Shown here in pieces: positions 48,811-61,087 of a stretch of DNA of 64,000 bases. Made by a program: the position numbers and the translations under genes. The stretch is from contig CM067075.1 of assembly GCA_033980235.1 (NCBI GenBank), positions 2,717,148-2,781,147 of the forward strand, given 5' to 3'. Position 1 is the first letter of the stretch; every line of letters starts with the position of its first letter. Source of the stretch: Diadema setosum. Lineage: Eukaryota; Echinodermata; Echinoidea; Diadematoida; Diadematidae. The notes beneath the pieces were generated by a model, which searched no databases, had not been told where the DNA came from, and saw only the letters and a program-made list of their open reading frames with translations.

Positions 48811-49287
48811 ACTGTTCACTGTGTCTCGAGTGTAAGACCAGTGCCGTTTCAGTTATTCAATTCAAGTATTCAATTCAATACGAATACCGCGAACCAATGC
48901 GGGCTGTTGAGATAAGATACAATATCTTTCACAATCGGGATCGGGATTGGACCCGAATGGGAATATTATAGTTCAGCTGACAATTGATTTTATTGTTTCG
49001 TTAACTTCTGCAGAGTGATTATAGGCCTACTATCCACAACCATCGATGATAGCTAAGGGTTGGCAGGTTTATAGGATGATGACAACGTGACCTTTGCAGT
49101 ATTGCGAATGACGATTACGTTATCATCAGAGAGAAAGTATCACCTAGGTCAGCCACAACTTCAGATTGGCCCTCCATTCATTCAACCTAAAGGAATTAAT
49201 AGATTATTGAATCGACATGCTCGGCCTTCCCCTCCCCTTCCCCCACCCCCCCCCCCCCCAAAAAAAAAAAAAAACGCATAAAGAAGA

Positions 49288-49440
49288 TCAGGGACCCGTT
49301 TCATAAAACTTGTCATCAGTAACAACTACTACATTTCTATGACAAATTCGCTCTCAGCCAATCAGATGCAAGGATTTAAGCAGCTTGTCACATCTATGAC
49401 AACTTGTCACTAATGACACGTTTTATGAACGGGCCCCAGA
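49288..49440. mobile_element. 153-bp hairpin MITE
   Basis: The end gacccgtttcataaaacttg faces gacacgttttatgaacgggc on the right. It has the same plan as 27731-27902, including the central agccaatcag block. Confidence 0.8.
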
Positions 49441-50855
49441 TCATCGCCCCCTCTTCCCCAGAAAAAAAAAAGAAAGATTAAGACAAATGCTTTCGCCTTC
49501 CTTTGAAATACATGAAGAAAATATGATGAAATGGGAGATAAAAAAAAGAGGATGGAATCTTTTTGAACGCTAACATGATATACGCTCAATATAAAAAAAG
49601 TTGGCCGAACTGATAGTACTGCTTATATGTTTGAATTCATAACTGCATAGTATGTATCTTATGCCTTTTTATTTTAAAATGTCGTTATCTCATGGGGTAT
49701 TGAAAGTTTGGTAGGTTTGGCTTGATTTATTGTTTTATTTAACAGTATTTAACAAAACCGATATACACACTCCCCTAAAATAATCTCACTTAACGAAAAA
49801 ATAAGTTTTAAGCAAAATCAATTCGCAGGGATATTGCTACACTCATTGACAAACTTCTACATGTATGTGGAAAATAATGACAGTGATCTTTATAGTCATG
49901 TAGGAGTGACAATGGTCACTTTTCAAAAGTCACAAAAGTTACTTTTGTGGGGTATACAACATTCTGCTTCCGGTGAATGTTTTAGTGGTGTTGTTATTTC
50001 ATGATTCATTGTACCACCACTCCCTTATTCAATATCAAGAGTATAGTTTTGCAGTTTTTACTCCATCTTTAAAGTGTACATGCTTACTCAATGAAGACAC
50101 AACTACTCTTTCTTATTCTAACTCGAAATGGTTTGCTATAGATCTTGGCTGCATTATCTGACAGCAATCCTAAACTAAATGGATTTTGCAGTTTAATGAG
50201 AGTTGACACAGCTATTTTCCTCACAAAAAAAAAAAAAAAACATGAAAAGCGTCACAGTTGATGTGAAGGGGTCGAAGTGATGGATGATGAAACAGCAACA
50301 GCGATTAATCATTATATACAATACACAACAAACAGCATACGTGACACCCCCCCCCCCCGAAAAAAAAAAATAAGACCGTAATATACTTTTAAAAAGTAAC
50401 CAAATTTGCCTTTGATGTGTGCTCACTCATCCACGATTCAGGAAATCATTCTCATTTTTGTACTGACGTTAGTCAATACGTGCAGACATACCATTGCCAT
50501 TTTATTTTTGCTCCTTTTTATTTTCGTTTAAAAAAAAATCCCAAATTTTATTACGGTGAACTATTGTGAGTGTGTGTGTCTGTCTGTCTGTCTGTGTTAT
50601 GGTAATATGATAATACTGATATTATCTCATGAAAATATCTAATTATTTATGATAGAACTTCATTTCATGAAATTATAAACAAATAGATGTTATACCTTAC
50701 GAATAATGCTAATAAAATGCCTATACACAATTATACAATTTACCATTTAGAAATGATCATCTAAAGATGTAGGCTACCACCTCGCGGAATACAAAATATA
50801 TACGATCTGGCAGTAAAATAAGGGCAAATGTCTATATATAAATATAAATAAATAA
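49441..50855. other. AT-rich interior DNA, no gene recognised
   Basis: Poly-A and poly-C runs and a (GT)(CTGT) microsatellite near 50568-50596 are present. No supported coding sequence. Confidence 0.45.
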
Positions 50856-50856
50856 A

Positions 50857-50902
<46 letters not shown>

Positions 50903-50931
50903 TATAATGAAAATTTTGAGCAAAGAAAATG

Positions 50932-51006
50932 GGTTTTCATCGGGATTCGAACCCGAAACCTCCGGGTTACTAGACCGGTGCTCTACAGACTGAGCTATTG
51001 AAAGCC
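50932..51006 (-). tRNA. tRNA-Thr(AGT)-like sequence, probably a SINE head
   Basis: The minus strand folds as a cloverleaf of 75 bases. The acceptor is GGCTTTC with GAAAACC (six of seven pairs), the D arm TAGCTC...GAGC, the anticodon loop CTAGTAA (anticodon AGT) and the T arm TCGGGTTCGAATCCCGA. One acceptor mismatch and one anticodon-stem mismatch (T-C) argue for decay. The neighbouring text (ttgtttctggtcagttttcc near 51100) recurs near 35680 beside another tRNA-like unit, so a SINE is more likely than a working gene. Confidence 0.55.
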
Positions 51007-51058
51007 TTTGTTCGGTGTTCGTCCCAAACCCTTAATTCTCTTTGCTCGTGTGGTCAGA

Positions 51059-51061
<3 letters not shown>

Positions 51062-51095
<34 letters not shown>

Positions 51096-51185
51096 ATTTG
51101 TTTCTGGTCAGTTTTCCCTTCCTTGTTTCAATAGATATGTCATAAGGTGCGAAAATTATATATATATATATATATATATCTTATG

Positions 51186-51225
<40 letters not shown>

Positions 51226-51230
51226 TAGAT
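51062..51230. repeat. Poly-T, (AT)n and (GA)n tracts
   Basis: A T-run at 51062-51092, AT runs around 51160-51204 and a GA run near 51204-51224. A further (AT)n tract lies at 50860-50895. Confidence 0.9.
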
Positions 51231-51962
51231 ATATATAAGGATGTACAATTGCCAATTTTCGCACCTTATGACATTCTTTCCCTTTAGAATAGAACACACC
51301 AGGATGATCTAAGAAACCAGATTCTTTCATGTCATCTCAAAGCCTGGTAAATTTCCTTTCAGGAAATGTATGGTTTGGTGCCTGTTGGGTGACTTTTGAC
51401 TGATATTTTGCATTTGACAGGGACTTAAAACTGAAAAATAAGGTAAAAACGCTATTTTCACAATAATGTAATATCTGACCGTGTTCTGGATCTGACATAT
51501 AATGGGTATTTACCACAAAACTATAAGAACTTTATGAGCACGTATGAAATTACAGAGAACAATTGAAATATCAAAGCCCTAAATTGACGAACGTCCGTGA
51601 TGCTTTTATTTCTATAGCTGCTGCAAATTCCACTTTGTTGTCCCAACTGTATGCGAAAATTTGGTGTTTCAGTGCAAAAATTGTACGTCTACTGACTGTA
51701 CATGGGACGTAACATTCTTTTATGCAAGATTATACTCAGTTTTCGTCACGGACGTGCGTCCGCTATTTATGCCTACTAATAGAGATCGTATCAGAACATT
51801 AAACGTTATTGGCGATATTGTTCTGAGTCGTAATCAAGTAAGATCTAGCCACACGATAATATGTATGTTTTGAGTTTCTGTCCATCCCTTGTCAAATGCG
51901 AACCAAAATGACATTTTTAGCCTAATCTCAAAAAAAAAAAAAATAACATCCGTGATGATTAA

Positions 51963-52953
51963 ACCTATTAAGCTCAAGCTATTTTGATCCCTCCCAGGCC
52001 GAAGGGGGGGGGGGGGGGGGGGGGGGGGCACATTGTGCCCCCCTATATAACTTTTTTTTTATTATTTGATGTATCATCGTCATATTTGGCACTAGGTAGA
52101 GTAACTCATACTCTACATGACCGTACATTTGAATTTTCACTAGGTCACCCATGGAGGGCGCTATTTACCGAAATATAAAGAAATACATAGGAAATATGCT
52201 AAAAACATTATTTTCTGAATAATTTCTTTATCCCCATTGTATATGTTTTATCATAGACCAATCATTTTCATATTTGCCACAAATGATAAGCAAGTGGAAT
52301 TTTGTTATTTTTATGTTTTAAATTTCTCAAGGTCACCACATGGGGGCGCTATTCATATCAACATAATGATACATTATGAGACCTGAGATGAAATGTTTGG
52401 GATGGGTACATGTATAGTTATGGCATTTCATATTTGTGTAATACTGGAATTTTGAGATTGCAAATTGATAATATGATAAACTAATGATATACTCAGTAAG
52501 AGGCATAACTTGGGTGAAGGAATCAAAATAACTCAAAATATAAGGGCAATCTTCAGAAAATATTATTGTTCAATTATCTCTATTATATCTATTGTTTTAT
52601 GCCTTTGTCACATAAAAACAAAGGAAATAATAAGAAAAACGTTCCAGGACCATAATTACTTCAAATTTTGCTCCTTCAACAAATTTCAGCCAAGAAACAC
52701 TCATTTCATACACTGTAATGCTGTTAAATGAAATGGGAACAGAAAAAAGATGCAAAATCTGACTGACATGGTTGTCAGCTTATGAATGCCATGGCAACTA
52801 GCAACATCAAATATAGCTAAATTATGTATCAAAATGTTTGCAATAAGATTTTAGGAAAAGTCACCAAATTTGGTTGAAATCGGATTAAGGGCGAAAGTGG
52901 CAAACGACAATCTGGTAGGGGGGCACAATGTGCCCCCCTTGGGCTTTATAGGG
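51963..52953. mobile_element. TTAA-flanked MITE (family P), copy B, inverted
   Basis: TTAA is at 51959-51962 and 52954-52957. It is the reverse complement of copies A and C, with the G-run palindrome gggggcacattgtgcccccc near 52025. Internal ggtcaccacatgggggcgct matches the other copies. Confidence 0.8.
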
Positions 52954-54610
52954 TTAAAACGTTATCGAGTGGGGCACCATCTTGCTTTGATGGCGAAGGT
53001 ATACATTTTACCTTTGGGTCTCTAGCCGAGGAGCTGCATGTCATGTTTAGAGCGGACTGGGGCTCGTCTGCAGTTTTTGGAACATAACGATTCACCGAAA
53101 ACCTATTTTCTCTGAAAATTAACCCTCTAATCCCTCTCCGAGCAATATATATGCTGAAAGAGTGTCAAATTTCTTATAATTTGCATTGACAATACCTTTT
53201 CAATTTTTTGAAAGAGTTAGGAAGGCTACGTACTCTCCGTCGATTAGTTACCCGTCCTGGAACATGACCCTGTGTAGTAGTATACAGAACGAACGTCCGT
53301 GACAATAATCAGCGAACGTTCGTGACGTATGCAATCCGACCGATAGGGATAACTTGTTTCGAAAGTGTCCTTATATTCTTTAAATCTTTTAGCTCCAATA
53401 GCGACAAATAAAATTTTACAAAGTAAGCAATGAGCTTAGAGCAGTAGTTTCAGAATTTTAAAGGCGGTATTTGATCGTGATGAACAGGCAGCTCAGAATT
53501 TACTCACATATTTATGCTTGTTTTTCCTCTAATTACATAAAAACAGCTAAACACTGAAAACAAGGAAAATGCAATTTTGCGTAATCTGTAACTCTGTGCA
53601 TTTGAATTTCTTTCTGATGAGGTTTTGGAGACAATTTACACTGTTATAGGTTCTGAAAATTTCGCTCACGGACGTTCGGTCGGAGAAAGGAAATTTCTGA
53701 TAATTACAAATATATCACTGTATACATTTAGTTAATGTTACTTGAAAATATTACCAAATCACTGAGTTTCTCATACCCAAAAGTGAATAACGTTCAGCAT
53801 TCGATTTACCTGTAACAACAAAAGGAAAACGTTTTGCTCACGGATGTTCGTTGGTAGAATAAGTCCATGGATTACATAGTAGGAGATAGAAGAACAGTGC
53901 CACTTTTTAGTGACAGATGCTCCTCGTGTATATCTTTTGAGTAAGGTAGCTGCCATTCAGTTTTGGTCTCCATCACGGACGTTCGCTGTTATTGTCATAA
54001 TATTTTATGCCTTGATACATTCTCATTTTTCTCTTCACAACGATTTTTCTCTCATTCCCTAAGTAGCCTGAACATGCTGCGACCAAACAGAAAAGTGCTC
54101 CGCAGTAACATTCAGAATATATTGAAACAAAAAGGATGAAATGAAGGAAGAAGTCTGTAATGGGCATGTGTCAAGAAGAAACGTACAAGTTTCAAAAGGA
54201 CGTGGTAGCAGTTGAATGAAAATGAGAAGAAACAGACAAGGGATCGAGCTCCAACACACAGAGAAAAGAATTGCCAGTGCAGTCCCGTTATACCAAATTC
54301 CTCTGGAGGAGCTTTTTTGTTTGTTTGCTTGTTTGTTTATTTTTTATTCATCGAAATGTCGTCATAAGCGAACAAAAATAATGCATTATACGATTTATTG
54401 TCTGATGAAAACACGCAAATCTTCCGTTTATCATGACATGGTGTTTTTTATACTCATCAATGAAAAGCGATGTTACTTTGCGGTTCTGTCCGAATTGTTG
54501 TTTGTTTGTTTTTTTACCTTAAAGAGACAGAGAGATCTTCATGTTGTTTGTGCTTTTGTGCTTACTTTGAAAACACATTTTAAAAAAGTGATGATTTAAT
54601 AACAGGATTA

Positions 54611-54820
54611 CACTCTTAAAAGGAAAAGGGTTAATCAACATCTAAAAGGGGCGAGGAGTGACAGCGTTTTTAAAATGTTGTATTCACCCTTTTATCCAGC
54701 TGAATCCAACAGTTAGATGTGCTAGATACAGCAAGAAAAGGGGTGAATACAACATTTTTTAAACGCTGTCACTCCTCGCCCCTTTTAAAACGCTGATTTA
54801 ACCTTTTCTTTTTCAGAGTG
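54611..54820. mobile_element. 210-bp hairpin MITE with CACTCT ends
   Basis: The left cactcttaaaaggaaaaggg faces ccttttctttttcagagtg on the right, with TA on both sides. Inner arms such as aaaaggggcgaggagtgaca and gtcactcctcgcccctttt are nearly perfect. Confidence 0.85.
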
Positions 54821-55539
54821 TAAGGTCGCACTTTGATGCGTTCGCTCTTCCAAAGACTCGTTACTCCGAATGTCCAAAGGTTTGTTATTCCGAAAATGAA
54901 AAAAAAAAAAAAAAAAAAGGTTCGTAGTTATTTCAGGATTTTTCTTATCAAAAATGTTCTCATTCCGAAAGTTTGTTAATCCGAAAATGAATTATTAAGA
55001 TTCACTATCCTTCAGGTCCACATTCTTCTAAAAGTGGAATGGACCTTATTTTAGTTTAGGTGAAAGCGATTATTATGAGGTTTTGAAATCTGGGGGGTTT
55101 GGTTGTTAGTTTGATTCTCCACATTTGGATAAACGAACCAGATTTTTCATGTTCCAATTAACAATCCTTTCGATTAACCTTCGGAGATTCCTATCATTTA
55201 CCGAATAATATAGCTTCATAATCATACGAACCTTAACCAATTTTCGGATTGACAAACCGTATGAATAGCGATCCTCCGAAATGACGCGCTTATACAAAAA
55301 CGAACAATATTGTATAATATCGAAGTCGCAAACATCCATCCAAGTTATATGGACTTACTGTGTCTTGTTATGACGAAACTTCGGAGTATCGGACCGTATA
55401 TCATTTCTGAATAAATAACACAAATTCTCCTTGGTAACAGTGTGTAACACAAGGAGCAAACGCAGAGGGATTTCTTCCTATACACATTGAGAGGTATTCG
55501 TTTGCCCTCCCGAGCTAAACATCGTATTCGATAACGGAG

Positions 55540-55700
55540 CACATTTATTTTGTTTTTCTATGTCAATTCTTAATTGTCATATTTTGCTGTGACCATGTTC
55601 GTTATAAGCAAATTTTGCATTGTAGACTTTAGATAACAAATTTAGGAGCTAAATCTTTACTTCATGATTACAAAATTTTGATAAATATATTCGTTCTTAA
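55540..55700. mobile_element. Fragment of the pogo-like element seen at 11351-13178
   Basis: The text gcacatttattttgtttttc and gaccatgttcgttataagca follows the host element on both sides of its H2 insertion, without the insert. Confidence 0.6.
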
Positions 55701-57059
55701 GGATGCACAGATACATCACTGAGATTACACGTACGTTTGTACGTTCATTTACGAGAGATGGAAAAAGTGTTTTCTTTCATTCCTCAGCATGGAAAGATAA
55801 ACAAACTTTTATAATTGAGAATCGGTAGTAATTATTTAGGACTTTGCAGAGGAGTTTGTTCTCGACATGAAATCGCTGTTTGTTGTGAGTAGAATGATTT
55901 TCCAACTCAAAAGAACTGCATTGTTCAATATCTTGTTTGCTCCGAACGTCCGTGAGCTATATGCGAAACTCCGTGATGAAAACTATGTTATATTTGTTGG
56001 GTTATAGAGACTGCCCAGATCAGATACATCTTGAAAAAGTATCTTATCATTTTTGAGTAAGGTTTAAAGAATGGGATAGTGAAATAAGAGGTCGAAATAT
56101 TGAGTTTCTGTAAAATGCGCGTAAATTGGAGAAAGTATTTTGTGAATAGCGGAAGAGTAATATTTCAACAGAAATGACGTATTTGGTTAAATAATCAGTT
56201 GTCTACCATTATACAGGTTAAGAGTACAAGCTTAATATTCTGCCAACACATACACATGTCCCATAAGATATTTGGTTACGATTTTGAACTGAATCAGATT
56301 GTTGCAAGTATATGTTGAATGGTATTCAAAATGTATGTGCAGTGCTATTCCTCACGGACGTTCGCTGCATGCTCTGGACATGGTAAACTTCCGCGGTGAA
56401 TAAAAAACTTGTTCCTCTGGGAAATTCCTAGTATAATTGGGTTCATATTAATGTTTGAATTATACTCTATCAGATAAGATAAATTATTTTTGAGGATTTC
56501 CTACTTTTTAAATTTTGCGTTGTTTTGGCTCAATTGTACATCGTTCAAAATTCTGACCCATATATATTATGTATATATACATACATTTTGACCGGTTGTA
56601 GGATATTTAGTAGCCTGGAGTGAAGCGTATCAATATGGGAATTATTCGCTTCTCAAAAACAAGCGATGATTATTTTGATAGCCAAAGAAGGTAAAGATGT
56701 GTTGCAGAAAAAAAAAAATGTTTATCGGCCCATTTCTTTGATGAAATTAATGTGGATTTTAAAATTCTTTCTGATACCCCGTCCAACCAGAGGCGGAATG
56801 AGCCGGAATGTCGTTGGAATGAAAATTCTTCCTGCATTCCTGCATATTCGAAGTTCATTCTAAAAATTTTGACGACATTCTGAGTGTGTTCGGGCCCGTT
56901 CTCGAGGCCAGCTCGAATGTTTTACCCATGCCTAAAACATTCGAGGAGCATTCGAAATGGAAAGTATTGATCTGCATTCGAAGAGTATTCTAATTGGACT
57001 CTGATTGCACTCTGATTGCAGCCGCTTAGGAAATATCATTTCCTCTCCTCTCCTCTTTC

Positions 57060-57470
57060 TAGATGTTCAGTTTGTTTTATCGTATTTCCAGATGTTTGTA
57101 CATCTGCGTTCACTTCATTTTTATATTTGACTGTATTACGTGTCCCGTTGCTGATCAGCCACAATTTGTAATATCTATTTTTAAACAAATTGTTTTCTTA
57201 TTGTTGGTGTTGTTACCGTTGTTGATGTTGTTCATGTTTCATGGATTTTTACGAAAACAGAGCCCTGAGGAAGACCGGCAGTTAGTCTATTTCAAATCGG
57301 TGTGATTGTATGATATCATTTTATTTAAATACTTGATGTGTGTGATTGCTTTATACTGTTTTGAAATGTAATATTTTATACTGTTTATATATTTCATGTT
57401 GATCAGGCTACTCTGGATAAAGAATTTCAATAAATGAATAAGTAAATAAATAAATAAAATTGCATCATGA
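57060..57470 (+). mobile_element. LINE-like 3' end
   Basis: The text gagccctgaggaagaccggc, a stop-rich AT stretch and an aataagtaaataaataaata tail look like the end of a non-LTR element. No coding part was seen. Confidence 0.4.
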
Positions 57471-57531
57471 ATATTCCTACGGCATTCTAAATATTCCAAC
57501 GGCAGTCTAACAGCATTTGAAACAATCTTAA

Positions 57532-57874
57532 CTTGAAACTGCAATTCAATCTGGTGTTAAATAGATTTGCGCTTCTGCAAGAGTGAAATTTGATACAGGA
57601 CTGTGATAGAATACTGTGAGACCATTTTTTTTTTGTGTGTGTATGTCGAGGTGTTATTTTCCGATATTTGTAGACGCCAATTAGGTAGTTTTCACGTAGG
57701 AAAACTTTTTGTTTTGGAGTTTGCATTACTATAGTGTTTCGATGTGTCAATTTCCGATATTCGTAGTACGTAGCTGTAACATTTATCGAATTACACATAC
57801 TGTCGTACATGTTTTGAATTGATTGTAAGCGCTTTAGGCCTTGTGGGAAAAGCGCACTATAAATAATAGTAATA

Positions 57875-57914
<40 letters not shown>

Positions 57915-58781
57915 TAATAATGATAATAATCATCATCATCATGATCAATTTACATTGTTTTCACATTGGAAAACGTTATAATGTGACTTGGAGTTTGCGC
58001 ATTCGGGGTGTCATTTTCCGATATATGTAATCGATATAGGTGGTTTTCACATAGGAAAGCGTTGTGTTTTTGAGTTTGCGTTGAGTTTGCATTAATTAGT
58101 ATTTCGGGGTGTCATTTCCCGATATTTGTAATCGATAATAGGTTGTTTTCGCATAGGATAGCGTTGTGTCTTGGAGATTGCGTCGAGTGTGCATTAATTA
58201 GTATTTCGGGGTGTCATTTCCCGATATTTGTAATCGATATAGGTTGTTCTCGCATAGGATAGCGTTGTGTTTTGGAGTTTGCGTCGAGTTTGCATCAATT
58301 AGTATTTCGGCATTTATGATCGGTCATTAATATCCGTATTTCTGGGCATCATTCTGCTTTACATTTTCTGAATTTTGAAAGCGAAATATATTCAAAACGA
58401 TATCTATTTGGTCAAGAAATATGAATTTAATGATATTTTCATAAAATGTTTTTTTTTTTTTCAAGTTAGTGTTGACTGTTGAGCAGTTGCGTTAGTCATT
58501 CTTCGATAGAATGGATTTACTTGATCGATACTAGTTTTTGTTTCGAGAGGACTAACGTGAGAGTGGCCTCGGAAGAGCCAGGTCCAGGTACTGTAATTCA
58601 CCCTAATTTTCACCGCTAATGGTTTGTATTAGTTTGCATTAATTAGTATTTTGCATTAGTTTGCATTGATTAGTAGTTTGCATTGAGTTTGCATTGAGTT
58701 TGCATTGAGTTTGTATTAGTTTGCGTTAGTTTGTATTAGTTTGCATTAGTTTGCATTAGTTTGCGTCAATTAGTAGGACCG
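57532..58781. repeat. Right arm of the foldback element
   Basis: It is the inverse of 21823-23018. The inner edge is cttgaaactgcaattcaatc. About four units of about 100 bp follow, then the unique zone (gtggcctcggaagagccagg) and the outer tttgcattag repeats. The arms differ by one tandem unit and by an insert at about 57768-57943. Confidence 0.85.
57768..57943 (+). mobile_element. Small retroelement tail with (AAT)n inside the right arm
   Basis: The left arm has no counterpart: it reads straight across from the gatattc word to catgatcaatttac. The insert holds gtaagcgctttaggccttgt, aaaagcgcactataaataat and an (AAT)n/(CAT)n tail, typical of SINE/LINE 3' ends. Confidence 0.7.
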
Positions 58782-58789
58782 CTCAAAAC
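58782..58789. repeat. Right 8-bp target-site duplication CTCAAAAC
   Basis: Identical to 21815-21822 and directly next to the last base of the right arm. Confidence 0.75.
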
Positions 58790-59183
58790 TAGTATTCGCG
58801 TAAATGGCAATGCTGGCTATATTGCCTATCTATGTTAGTAGGCCCTATGTAAAATACAATGAAAATTTACTCACCAACTTTATTTCACGTAGGTGGGACC
58901 ACTTAACATTACGTCGCTAGCGATTAATCCTAATTTTTGTGCGCACTTTTGCAGCCAATTGATAGTCGAGATCAAGTATAAGCGATGATGCCACGTATTT
59001 TCCTTCCCAATTAAGCTCCTGGTGGACAGTAGTTGTAAAAAAAAAAAAAAAAAAGAAAGAAAAGATGGGGTGAATTATGATGATAGGATACCCAAATTCT
59101 AATTCTTATTGCTAGCGAAATTTGACTTCTATTCAAATCTTAGATGCCAAAGATGGACAGTGCCTAGACGCTTACCAAAGAGT
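58790..59183. other. Flank outside the foldback element, no gene recognised
   Basis: A poly-A run lies at 59038-59054. Nothing else was recognised. Confidence 0.5.
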
Positions 59184-59187
59184 TTAA

Positions 59188-59748
59188 AGGGAAGGTAAAC
59201 CCAAAGAGCAATGTGGATTGAGTGAAAGCAGCAATATTAGTAGGACACATCAGTGAAAGTTTGAAGAAAATCGGACAATCGATGCAAAAGTTATGAATTT
59301 TTAAAGTTTTGGTGTTGGAACCGCTGGATGAGGAGACTACTAGAAGTTATGACGTATGAGAGGACAACAATACAAAGGAAATATAAAGAAATTTTCACAA
59401 AAATTCATTTTTCATGAAAACCACAAATTCCATCAACTTGATACGACATAATGTTAAGGGTAGCAATTATTCCCCCTGTTTTCTGAAAGCGATTAGGCAA
59501 GTGCCCTTTCATAATGCTAGAAAAGTGATTTTTTTTTGTTGATTTTCCTTTATATTTTGTTTATATTGCAGTCCACTCATACGTCATAGCCTCTAGTAGT
59601 CTCCTCATCCAGCGGTTCCAACACCAAAACTTTAAAAATTCATAACTTTTGTATCGATTGTCCGATTTTCCTCAAACTTTCACTGATGTGTTCTGCTAAT
59701 GTTGTTGCTTTCACTCAATCCACATTGCTTTTTGGGTTTACCTTCCCT
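59188..59748. mobile_element. Hairpin MITE, third copy
   Basis: TTAA is at 59184-59187 and 59749-59752. The ends agggaaggtaaacccaaaga and ttgggtttaccttccct are inverted. Inner aaaagttatgaatttttaaa arms match 4461-4999 and 32490-33063. Confidence 0.85.
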
Positions 59749-59770
59749 TTAAAGCGCACGCTGGGTTTAA

Positions 59771-60750
59771 CCCTATAAAGCCCAAGGGGGGGCACATTGT
59801 GCCCCCCCCCCCTACCAAATTTTCGTTCGCCACTCCTACACACTTTACCCGATTTCAACCAAATTTGGTGACTTTTCCTAAAATCTTATTGCGAACATTT
59901 TGATATATAATTTAGCTATGTCTGATATTGCTGGTTGCCATGGCAACCGTAAACTGGCAACCATGTTCATCAGATTTTGCATGTTTTTCTGTTCAAATTT
60001 CAATCAACAATATAATAATGAATGAAATGAGGGTTTTCTTGGCTGTAATTTGCTAAAGGACCAAAATGTGAAGTAATTATGGTCGAATATTACCCTGAAA
60101 TGGTCTTCTTATTATTTCCTTTATTTTTATTTGACGTAGGCATCAAACAACAGATATAATAGAAATAATCTAAAATACAGCATTTTCCAATGACTACCCT
60201 TTTATTTTGTGACATTATCACACGAGTTTTGCCTGTAATATCACTTGTTGATAATATTATCAATCTGCAAACTCAGAATTCCAATATTATGGAAATATTA
60301 GATGTAATACCAATATTTGTACCTATCCCAAGCAATACATCATAGGTTTCATATGTTTCTTTATATTGTAATGAATAGCGCCCCCACATGTTGACCTTGA
60401 GAAATTTTAACCATAACAAATAATGAAGGTTGACTTGCTTTTCCTTTATGCCAAATGTGAAAATGATTGATATAAAGTAAAAACATATACACATGGGATA
60501 AACAAATATAAAGAAAAAATATGATTTTAGCATATTTCCTATGTATTTCTTTGTATTTTGGAAAATAGCGCCCTCAATAGGTGACCTTGAGAAATTTCAA
60601 ATGTTCGGTCATGTAGAGTATGAGTTGCTCTACCCATGTGCCAAATATGACGGTGATACATCATATAATAAAAAAGTTATATAGGGGGGGGGGCACAATG
60701 TGCCCCCCCTTGGGCCTGGAAGGGGTCAAAATAGCTTGGGCTTTATAGGG
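59771..60750. mobile_element. TTAA-flanked MITE (family P), copy C
   Basis: TTAA is at 59767-59770 and 60751-60754. The ends CCCTATAAAGCCCAAGG and gggctttataggg are inverted, with inner ggggggcacattgtgccccc and ggggggcacaatgtgccccc palindromes. It lies in the same orientation as copy A. Confidence 0.85.
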
Positions 60751-60769
60751 TTAACATTTTGACCGAATT

Positions 60770-61087
60770 TAAACTATAGACCTAACACTGACTCACCAAA
60801 GAGCGCAACAGGACTACCTCATAAAATCAACAATTTCACATCGCCAGATACAAGCAAACCAAAATCTCCTGGTAAAAGTAACCTAATTGTTCCAGTGACG
60901 TTGATTATTTTAACGATGATGTTAGTGTGTTGTTGTTCACAGTGGCTAGTTGTTTTCGTCAAATTTTCTATGTGCTTGTAAATATCTGTAAATAAATTGT
61001 ATTATAATGTAAATAGCACCAGTCTGCAAGAATCTTCAGGCTATTGAAGGAGGCAGACTTAACCAGAAGAAGAAGAAGAAGAAGAAG
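60770..61087 (+). mobile_element. Probable LINE 3' UTR with (AAG)n tail
   Basis: The text gtaaatatctgtaaataaat and caggctattgaaggaggcag runs into (AGA)n at 61066-61087. No coding part remains. Confidence 0.45.

Larger units (their letters stand above)
51588..56367. other. Region with recurrent CACGGACGTTCG motif
   Basis: The motif or a one- or two-base variant occurs at about 51588, 51746, 51948, 53290, 53313, 53665, 53836, 53971, 55942 and 56350, in both orientations. The sequence between is not obviously repeated. No gene was recognised in the gaps; the open frames (up to 127 codons) are AT-rich and show no motif. Confidence 0.7.
21823..58781. mobile_element. Giant foldback-type element, about 37 kb, with 1.2-kb inverted repeats
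   Basis: The two ends are long inverted copies of each other and lie directly inside a perfect 8-bp direct repeat. Homology between arms starts exactly at that repeat (GGTCCTACTAATTGACGC on the left, its inverse on the right). Each arm has an outer zone of about 10-bp tandem repeats (gcaaactaat), a unique zone, then 4-5 tandem units of about 100 bp. This modular plan with an 8-bp duplication is the one described for TU foldback elements of sea urchins. I see no transposase in the 34.5-kb interior, which is packed with other repeats. Either a small element grew by later insertions or a large segment was enclosed by two arms. Confidence 0.65.

Noticed and set aside
54216..54599. 127-codon open frame on the plus strand
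   Set aside because: The residue composition is that of AT-rich random sequence and there is no motif or splice context.
21815..58789. A Polinton/Maverick with viral-type genes
   Set aside because: Long inverted repeats and large size fit at first, but the duplication is 8 bp rather than 6, the ends are tandem-repeat arms, and I see no integrase, DNA polymerase B, protease or capsid-like frames.
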